Notes under the pieces: generated by a model
Seen by the model: the letters and a program-made list of their open reading frames with translations, nothing else
Database searches by the model: none
Told to the model about the DNA's origin: nothing
Translations under genes and position numbers: made by a program
Assembly: GCA_023416575.1 (NCBI GenBank)
Contig: JAEZHL010000189.1
Span: forward strand, 1-11,575
From: Pseudomonadota bacterium
GTDB lineage: Bacteria > Pseudomonadota > Alphaproteobacteria > Rhizobiales > Hyphomicrobiaceae
DNA length: 11,575 bases
Reading direction: 5' to 3'
Part shown: positions 6,785 through 11,575 of the stretch, in pieces
Layout: every line of letters starts with the position of its first letter
Numbering within the stretch: the first letter of the stretch is position 1

Positions 6785-8482
6785 ATGGCGACGACATCTG
6801 CTCGTTTCAATGAGAGGTTAAGTGACTTGAACGATCAGCCGTTCCAATCCATCGACCGCGAGCCGGATGCGAGCAGCCAGGCCGCCGCTCCTGAGAGCCG
6901 CGCCGCATCGTCGCTGGCTGCCGAGATCGCGCGGCGGAGAACCTTCGCCATCATCTCGCACCCTGACGCGGGCAAGACCACGCTGACCGAAAAGCTCCTG
7001 CTGTTCGGCGGCGCCATCCAGCTCGCGGGACAGGTGAAGGCCAAGAAGGACCGCCGCTCGACCCGGTCCGACTGGATGGCCATCGAGCGCGCGCGCGGCA
7101 TTTCGGTCGTGACCTCGGTGATGACGTTCGAGTATGGCGGCAAGGTTTTCAACCTGCTCGATACGCCAGGCCACGAGGACTTCTCGGATCACACCTATCG
7201 CACCCTGACCGCCGTCGACGCCGCCGTCATGGTGATCGACGCGGCAAAGGGCATCGAGGCGCGCACGCTCAAGCTGTTCGAGATCTGCCGCCTGCGCGAC
7301 ATCCCGATCATCACCTTCATCAACAAGATGGACCGGGAGACACGCGAGCCGCTCGACCTGCTCGACGAGATCGAGAAGGTGCTGGCCCTCGATACGGCAC
7401 CGATGGATTGGCCGATCGGGCGCGGCCGTGAATTCCGCGGCATCTACGATCTCAACGCTTCGCGCGTGCGCCGCATCGACGGCGACCTGGACGGACTGCC
7501 GGTGACGGGGCCGGACGATCCACTCATCGGGGAACTCCTGGAGGAGGATCAGCTCGCCCGCTGGCGCGAGGAGATCGGCCTTGTGATCGACGCCTGCGGG
7601 CGCTTCGACCTCGATGCGTTCCGCCAGGGGACGCTGACGCCCGTGTTCTTCGGCAGCGCGCTCAGGAACTTCGGTGTTCGCGATCTCCTCGACGCGCTCG
7701 TGGCCCATGCGCCGTCGCCGGCGCGGCATAAAGCCGACAAGCGGATGGTGGAAGCTGCCGAGCCGCGCATGACCGGGGTCATTTTCAAGATCCAAGCGAA
7801 CATGGACCCGAACCACCGTGATCGCATTGCCTTCATGCGGGTCTGCTCGGGCCGCCTGACGCGTGGCATGCGCGTGAAGCTAACCCGGACCGGCAAGACC
7901 TTGGCCTTGCAGGCGCCGCAGTTCTTCTTCGCTCAGGACCGCTCCATCGCCGACGAGGCCTACGCCGGCGACGTGGTCGGCATTCCCAATCACGGCACGT
8001 TGCGGATCGGTGATACGTTGACGGAAGGCGAGGACCTGACCTTCCTCGGCATTCCGAGCTTCGCACCGGAGATCCTGCGCCGGGTGCGCCTCGACGATGC
8101 GATCCGCGCCAAGAAGCTGCGTTCCGCCTTGCAGGAAATGGCCGAGGAAGGCGTCGTTCAGCTCTTCAATCCGCTCGACGGCTCGCCGCCGCTCATCGGC
8201 GTCATCGGGGCGCTGCAGCTCGACGTGCTCGCTGATCGGCTCGGTGCGGAGTATGGCCTCCCGGTCGCCTTCGAGACGAGCCAGTTCGATCTGGTGCGCT
8301 GGATCGCATCGGACGACAAGACGGCGTTGCAGCGGTTCGTCGAGAAGAACAAATTCGCCATCGCGACGGACTTGGACGGAGCACAGGTGTTCCTCGCTCC
8401 GTCGGTCTTCATGCTGCAGTGGACGGCGGAGCGGGCACCGGAGATCAAGTTCACCGACATCAAGGTGCTGATGGGCAGCTAG
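6785..8482 (+). CDS. prfC: Peptide chain release factor 3 (RF3)
   Basis: RF3 is a translational GTPase that recycles RF1 and RF2 from the ribosome after termination. GTPase motifs are clear: G1 HPDAGKTT (59-66), an RRSTRSDWMAIERARGISV switch region (90-108), G3 DTPGHEDFSDHTYR (126-139) and G4 NKMD (180-183). The RF3-typical domains II and III follow, with the characteristic GVIGALQLDVLADRL segment near the C-terminus. At 565 residues it is longer than E. coli RF3 (529) because of a non-conserved N-terminal extension of about 40 residues. The ATG at 6785 has a poor ribosome site (GAGCG directly adjacent). A TTG at 6827 preceded by GAGAGG nine bases upstream is an alternative start, giving 551 residues. 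It is divergent from the DksA-type gene. Confidence 0.95.
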   Translation: MATTSARFNERLSDLNDQPFQSIDREPDASSQAAAPESRAASSLAAEIARRRTFAIISHPDAGKTTLTEKLLLFGGAIQLAGQVKAKKDRRSTRSDWMAIERARGISVVTSVMTFEYGGKVFNLLDTPGHEDFSDHTYRTLTAVDAAVMVIDAAKGIEARTLKLFEICRLRDIPIITFINKMDRETREPLDLLDEIEKVLALDTAPMDWPIGRGREFRGIYDLNASRVRRIDGDLDGLPVTGPDDPLIGELLEEDQLARWREEIGLVIDACGRFDLDAFRQGTLTPVFFGSALRNFGVRDLLDALVAHAPSPARHKADKRMVEAAEPRMTGVIFKIQANMDPNHRDRIAFMRVCSGRLTRGMRVKLTRTGKTLALQAPQFFFAQDRSIADEAYAGDVVGIPNHGTLRIGDTLTEGEDLTFLGIPSFAPEILRRVRLDDAIRAKKLRSALQEMAEEGVVQLFNPLDGSPPLIGVIGALQLDVLADRLGAEYGLPVAFETSQFDLVRWIASDDKTALQRFVEKNKFAIATDLDGAQVFLAPSVFMLQWTAERAPEIKFTDIKVLMGS

Positions 8483-8501
8483 CCCGGGCGGGGCGTGCAG
8501 G

Positions 8502-8529
8502 GGGTTGGCGATAGCGGCCGTCGCCACCC
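8502..8529 (+). terminator. GC-rich hairpin downstream of prfC, possible transcription stop
   Basis: TGGCGA (8506-8511) pairs perfectly with TCGCCA (8521-8526) around a 9-base loop, and GGG (8502-8504) can extend the stem to CCC (8527-8529) past one bulged T. It starts 20 bases after the prfC stop. No T-run follows, so it is either a Rho-dependent or processing hairpin or a weak terminator. Confidence 0.35.
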
Positions 8530-8560
8530 GTCAGACGACGGATTAGACGCACTGGCGGCC

Positions 8561-8595
8561 GGAACCGATTGCCTCGGTCGCGAGTTTCCGGTTCC
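8561..8595 (+). promoter_or_regulatory. Inverted repeat and weak EcfG-like motif upstream of the sugar dehydrogenase gene
   Basis: GGAAC (8561-8565), 17 bases, AGTT (8583-8586) resembles the EcfG promoter with an off-consensus first base in the -10. The same stretch contains GGAACCG (8561-8567) and CGGTTCC (8589-8595), a perfect 7-bp inverted repeat with a 21-base gap, which could instead be a regulator site. It is 28-62 bases upstream of the start codon at 8623 and is the best promoter-region candidate for the quinoprotein-pqq unit. Confidence 0.3.
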
Positions 8596-8622
8596 AGACC
8601 CGGCTGCTCGCCCGAGGAGTTC

Positions 8623-9870
8623 ATGCGTCGACGGATCGTCTCTGGCGTTTTCCTTGCTTCAGGTCTCGCGTTAGCGGGCGAAAGCGACACGCTGCTGGCG
8701 CAAGAGCAGGTCATCGATACCGATCTCGTTCGCATCCGCGTCGAGACGATCGCGACCGGGCTCAACCATCCCTGGGCTATCGCGCTCCTCCCCGATGGCC
8801 GCTATCTGGTGACGGAGCGCAACTCCGGTGATCTTAGGATCGGCACGCGCGACGGGGAGCTTTCGGCCCCCGTCGAAAACGTGCCGGATACGTTCCGCTA
8901 TCAGGGCGAGTTCAGCCAGGACGGGCTGTTCCACGTCGCGCTGCATCCCCAGTTCGCAGAAAACCGGCTCGTCTATCTGAGCTTCTCGCAGCCCTCCTCC
9001 GAGGGTGCCGGCACGGCCATCGCCCGCGGCCGCCTCGTCGACGATGACGAGGACTCGCCGCGGCTCGAGGATGTCGAAACCATCTTCTCGATGAACAAGC
9101 ACGATTCGAGCGGTATGCATTTCGGCGGCCGGTTCGTGTTCGACCGGCGCAATAACGACATCTACCTCTCGGTCGGCGACCGGCACAACATGGCCCGCGC
9201 GCAGGACCCGCAGGATCACGCCGGATCCGTCATCCGCATCACCGATGACGGGAGCACACCGCCGAATAATCCCTTCGTCGGCGATCCCGACAAGGACGAG
9301 ATGATCTATTCCTGGGGGCACCGGAACATCCAGGGGATCGACATAAACCCCGAGACGGGCGAGATCTGGGTCAACGAGCACGGGCCGCTCGGCGGCGATG
9401 AGATCAACCTGATCCTGCCCGGCCGGAACTATGGCTGGCCGATCCAGACCGGGGGCGTCGACTACTCGCAGGCGCCGATCGGCCGCGGCGCCGTCGTGGA
9501 AGGCTTCGAGCCACCCGTTCACATCTGGCAGAGCACCGTCGCCCCGTCGGGGCTGGCCGTCTACAGCGGAGACCTGTTCCCGCAGTGGCGCGGTGATCTG
9601 CTCCATGGCGGGCTGGTCGCCGAAGGCCTCATTCGCACGCGGATCTCCGACGGCGAGGTGGTGCAGGACGAGCGCATGCTCGCCGAGCTCGGCCGCCGCA
9701 TCCGCGATGTCGAGGTGGATGAAGACGGCGCAATCTGGCTCGTAACGGACGACGAGGACGGATCGGTTCTCCGCCTCGTCCCTGAGGCACCCGCTGCGAC
9801 CGGGGCCCTCCCCCGCCAGCATCAGCCCCCGACATCGACGGGTGCGATTCCTGGCAAGCAGAAGGAATAG
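8623..9870 (+). CDS. PQQ-dependent soluble sugar (aldose) dehydrogenase, exported
   Basis: This 415-residue protein belongs to the glucose/sorbosone dehydrogenase family (six-bladed beta-propeller quinoproteins such as E. coli YliI). Conserved blocks are LNHPWAIALLPDGRYLVTER (about 47-66), DGLFHVALHPQF, MHFGGRFVFD with H166 at the position of the usual catalytic His, SVGDR, WGHRNIQGI (231-239), EHGPLGGDEINLI (252-264), GRNYGWP and STVAPSGLAVYSGD. The N-terminus (MRRR plus a hydrophobic stretch, ending near LLAQ) is a Sec signal peptide, so it acts in the periplasm, oxidising sugars with PQQ and Ca2+ and passing electrons to the respiratory chain. ATG 8623 is chosen for the GAGGAG just upstream and the signal peptide. 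The C-terminal 30 residues are Pro/Thr-rich and not conserved. pqqA starts 3 bases after its stop. Confidence 0.9.
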   Translation: MRRRIVSGVFLASGLALAGESDTLLAQEQVIDTDLVRIRVETIATGLNHPWAIALLPDGRYLVTERNSGDLRIGTRDGELSAPVENVPDTFRYQGEFSQDGLFHVALHPQFAENRLVYLSFSQPSSEGAGTAIARGRLVDDDEDSPRLEDVETIFSMNKHDSSGMHFGGRFVFDRRNNDIYLSVGDRHNMARAQDPQDHAGSVIRITDDGSTPPNNPFVGDPDKDEMIYSWGHRNIQGIDINPETGEIWVNEHGPLGGDEINLILPGRNYGWPIQTGGVDYSQAPIGRGAVVEGFEPPVHIWQSTVAPSGLAVYSGDLFPQWRGDLLHGGLVAEGLIRTRISDGEVVQDERMLAELGRRIRDVEVDEDGAIWLVTDDEDGSVLRLVPEAPAATGALPRQHQPPTSTGAIPGKQKE

Positions 9871-9873
9871 CCC

Positions 9874-9966
9874 ATGAACTGGACAACACCGACTTTCGAG
9901 GACGCGGCGGTTGGCCTCGAGGCGACCGGATACTACGCGCCAGGCGAGGCCGTATCTGCGAAGTAG
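9874..9966 (+). CDS. pqqA: PqqA, PQQ precursor peptide (30 aa)
   Basis: This 30-residue peptide begins MNWTTPTFEDAAVGLEATGY and ends in APGEAVSAK. E16 and Y20 give the invariant E-x3-Y pair that PqqE cross-links to build pyrroloquinoline quinone. MxW at the start and VGxExTxY in the middle match Methylobacterium-type PqqA, which is also 29-30 residues with a longer tail than the 23-residue enterobacterial type. A strong AAGGA lies seven bases upstream of the ATG. It starts 3 bases after the sugar dehydrogenase stop and is followed after 10 bases by pqqD. Easily missed because of its size, but the motif, ribosome site and neighbours make it secure. Confidence 0.93.
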   Translation: MNWTTPTFEDAAVGLEATGYYAPGEAVSAK

Positions 9967-9976
9967 CCGCCGGCTC

Positions 9977-10264
9977 GTGGACCGCGACCAGATCATAGGG
10001 TCCGAAACCCGACCGCGCCTCGCCCGCGGCGTTCGCCTGCACGAGGATCGGGTGCGCGGACGCACGGTTCTCCTCGCGCCCGAGCGTGTGATCACCCTGA
10101 GCCAATCCGCGATCGACGTGCTGAGCCGCTGCGATGGCCAGTGCACGCTTGATGCCGTTGCCGCGGATCTCGCGCAGATCTACCGGGCTGAGCGGCGCCG
10201 CATCGCGGCCGATGTTCGCGCACTCCTCAGCGCGCTTGCGGACAGACGCATGGTGGAGCTGTGA
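9977..10264 (+). CDS. pqqD: PqqD, PqqA-binding peptide chaperone of PQQ biosynthesis
   Basis: This 95-residue protein has the PqqD (RiPP recognition element) fold: PRLARGVRLHEDRVRGRTVLLAPERV forms the winged-helix strands that clamp the precursor, followed by DVLSRCDGQCTLDAVAADLAQIY and a C-terminal ADVRALLSALADRRMVEL. It delivers PqqA to PqqE. GTG at 9977 is chosen because conservation starts there and the reading frame would otherwise overlap pqqA. No clear ribosome site precedes it, so translational coupling to pqqA, 10 bases upstream, is likely. The stop overlaps the pqqE start by 4 bases (GTGA). In several methylotrophs pqqC and pqqD are fused; here pqqD is free-standing. Confidence 0.93.
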   Translation: MDRDQIIGSETRPRLARGVRLHEDRVRGRTVLLAPERVITLSQSAIDVLSRCDGQCTLDAVAADLAQIYRAERRRIAADVRALLSALADRRMVEL

Positions 10265-11361
10265 CGCTGCCGCTGGGGCTCCTGGCCGAGCTCACCCACC
10301 GCTGCCCGCTCGCGTGCCCCTACTGCTCCAATCCCGTCGCCCTCGACCGCCGGTCCGACGAGCTCGATACCGCAACCTGGTTGCGGGTTTTCGAGGAAGC
10401 GGCGGCCCTCGGTGTCCTCCAGCTCCACCTCTCGGGAGGAGAGCCGACGGCGCGATCCGATATCGTCACCCTGACGCGCGGGGCCGCGGCCGCGGGGCTG
10501 TACACCAACCTGATCACATCCGGAATCGGCGTCAGCCGGGCCAAGCTGGAGGAGCTGGCCGCGGCGGGCCTCGATCATATCCAGCTCTCCTGGCAGGATA
10601 CGGACAGCGCCCGCGCGGACGAGATCGCGGGTCTCGCCGGTGCTCACGCCAGGAAGCAGGAGGTGGCGGGCTGGATTTCCGGGATCGGGCTGCCGCTCAC
10701 CATCAACGTCGTCGTGCACCGGCTCAACATCGCGCGCATTTCCGAGATGATTGCTGCCGCCCACCGGGCCGGCGCGCGGCGCATCGAGATTGCCCATGCC
10801 CAGTACTACGGCTGGGGGCTCGCCAACCGCAACGCGCTGCTGCCAACGGCCGAGCAGGTCGACGCGGCGCACGTCGCCATCGAGCGCGCCCGCGCGGCGA
10901 TGGGGCCGGCCATTCTCATCGACTACGTTGGCCCCGATCATTTCTCGCGCTGGCCAAAGCCGTGCATGAACGGCTGGGCGCGGCATTCGCTCAACGTCAC
11001 GCCGCGCGGCAAGGTGCTGCCGTGTCACGCGGCGGAGTCCATCCCCGGGCTGACGTTCTGGAACGTGCGGGATCATCCATTGCGGGAGATCTGGGAGGCA
11101 TCGCCCGCCTTCAACGCCTTCCGCGGAACGGAATGGATGAAGGAGCCGTGCCGGTCCTGCCCACGCAAGGAGATCGACTTCGGTGGCTGCCGCTGCCAGG
11201 CATTCGCGTGGACGGCCGATGCGGCCAACACCGATCCGGCTTGCGCGCTTTCGGCTCACCATGCGGCCTTGAGAGCGGCAGTCGACGCGCCGCGTTCCGA
11301 CGTCATGCGCCACCGGCGGTTCTCGCCGGGACCCGGCAGGCCAAATCAGCCGTCTGGCTGA
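10261..11361 (+). CDS. pqqE: PqqE, radical SAM/SPASM PqqA glutamate-tyrosine cross-linking enzyme
   Basis: This 366-residue enzyme uses S-adenosylmethionine to form the C-C bond between Glu16 and Tyr20 of PqqA, the first step of PQQ synthesis. The radical SAM cluster motif is CPLACPYC (C15, C19, C22), followed by SGGEP (58-62) for SAM binding. The SPASM domain has the full set of auxiliary-cluster cysteines C235, C255, C297, C300, C310, C312 and C328, plus D306, with spacing identical to Methylobacterium PqqE as I recall it. HVQYYGWALANR-like and GKVLPCHAAE segments are diagnostic of PqqE rather than other SPASM enzymes. The GTG start overlaps the pqqD stop. It is the last gene of the unit; an MFS gene converges 9 bases beyond. 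Confidence 0.95.
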   Translation: MTLPLGLLAELTHRCPLACPYCSNPVALDRRSDELDTATWLRVFEEAAALGVLQLHLSGGEPTARSDIVTLTRGAAAAGLYTNLITSGIGVSRAKLEELAAAGLDHIQLSWQDTDSARADEIAGLAGAHARKQEVAGWISGIGLPLTINVVVHRLNIARISEMIAAAHRAGARRIEIAHAQYYGWGLANRNALLPTAEQVDAAHVAIERARAAMGPAILIDYVGPDHFSRWPKPCMNGWARHSLNVTPRGKVLPCHAAESIPGLTFWNVRDHPLREIWEASPAFNAFRGTEWMKEPCRSCPRKEIDFGGCRCQAFAWTADAANTDPACALSAHHAALRAAVDAPRSDVMRHRRFSPGPGRPNQPSG

Positions 11362-11375
11362 CGTCCCTTGTCAGC
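11357..11375. terminator. Hairpin spanning the two convergent stop codons (pqqE / MFS gene)
   Basis: GCTGAC (11357-11362) and GTCAGC (11370-11375) are perfect inverted arms around a 7-base loop, and the stop codons of both convergent genes lie within it. It could act as a bidirectional transcription stop, but the stem is only 6-7 bp and no T-run is present on either side. Confidence 0.35.
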
Positions 11376-11575
11376 TCTTCGCGCGCACCCAGAGCAGGCC
11401 CAGCAGCAGGATCGGCACCAATCCTTGCAGGGCCATGATCTTCAAGGCGTCGATCGAGTCGAACCGGGAGAACAGGAATCCCGTGTTGTAGAAGCCGATC
11501 GTTGACGTTCCGATGAAGACCGACAGGAACCCGGCGGCACGCCCGCGCACCTTTGGTGGCGACATGGTGTAGACG
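11371..11575 (-). CDS. MFS transporter, C-terminal fragment cut by window edge
   Basis: The last 68 codons of a minus-strand gene enter from the right edge and end at TGA 11373-11371. The fragment reads VYTMSPPKVRGRAAGF, the conserved P-x-x-x-R-G-R loop of major facilitator superfamily transporters, then a hydrophobic helix (about 20 residues), a linker with SRFDSIDALK, a last helix (LQGLVPILLLGLLWV) and a short basic tail. The Met in the loop is internal, not a start. The substrate cannot be inferred. It converges on pqqE with a 9-base gap and is probably unrelated to PQQ synthesis, though an exporter role cannot be excluded. Confidence 0.75.
   Translation of the reverse strand, partial: VYTMSPPKVRGRAAGFLSVFIGTSTIGFYNTGFLFSRFDSIDALKIMALQGLVPILLLGLLWVRAKS

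Noticed and set aside
8671..10146. Minus-strand open frame of 491 codons opposite the sugar dehydrogenase
   Set aside because: It covers the quinoprotein gene, pqqA and part of pqqD on the other strand; its composition is typical of a high-GC shadow frame and the plus-strand genes have unambiguous family motifs.
10134..11438. 434-codon frame overlapping pqqE in another frame
   Set aside because: It is Arg/Ala/Pro/Gly-rich with no domain, while the frame at 10261 carries the full radical SAM and SPASM cysteine pattern.

Overview
The window looks like a chromosomal piece of an alphaproteobacterium, probably Hyphomicrobiales-like. It is GC-rich and densely packed. PqqA and PqqE resemble the Methylobacterium-type proteins, and one intergenic region carries a promoter matching the alphaproteobacterial general-stress (EcfG) consensus. 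The genus is an inference. No rRNA, tRNA, CRISPR array, insertion sequence or prophage gene was seen. No gap between genes exceeds about 230 bases.

Left block (1-5713): a solute uptake and catabolism locus. On the minus strand, a TRAP transporter operon runs dctP (receptor), dctQ (small permease), dctM (large permease), then a HAD-family phosphatase and an APH-fold small-molecule kinase cut by the left edge. Divergent from dctP is a mandelate racemase-like enolase-superfamily gene. The shared intergenic region holds perfect palindromes that look like operators. The likely theme is uptake of an organic or sugar acid, dehydration by the enolase-superfamily enzyme, and a kinase/phosphatase pair acting on a related metabolite. 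The substrate cannot be read from sequence.

Middle block (5727-8482): a DUF2267 protein with a good EcfG-type promoter and a small DksA/TraR-type zinc-finger protein on the minus strand, then prfC (peptide chain release factor 3) on the plus strand.

Right block (8623-11361): a plus-strand quinoprotein unit. A secreted PQQ-dependent sugar dehydrogenase gene is followed after 3 bases by pqqA (a 30-codon precursor-peptide gene), then pqqD and pqqE with a 4-base overlap. The apo-enzyme and part of its cofactor pathway therefore appear co-transcribed, while pqqB and pqqC are not in the window. The 3' end of an MFS transporter gene converges on pqqE, and a small hairpin spans both stop codons.

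The most notable non-coding signals are the palindromes between dctP and the enolase-superfamily gene, a perfect 10-bp inverted repeat ending one base before the HAD start codon, and three GGAAC-N16/17-NGTT promoter-like motifs of decreasing quality upstream of the DUF2267, HAD and sugar dehydrogenase genes.
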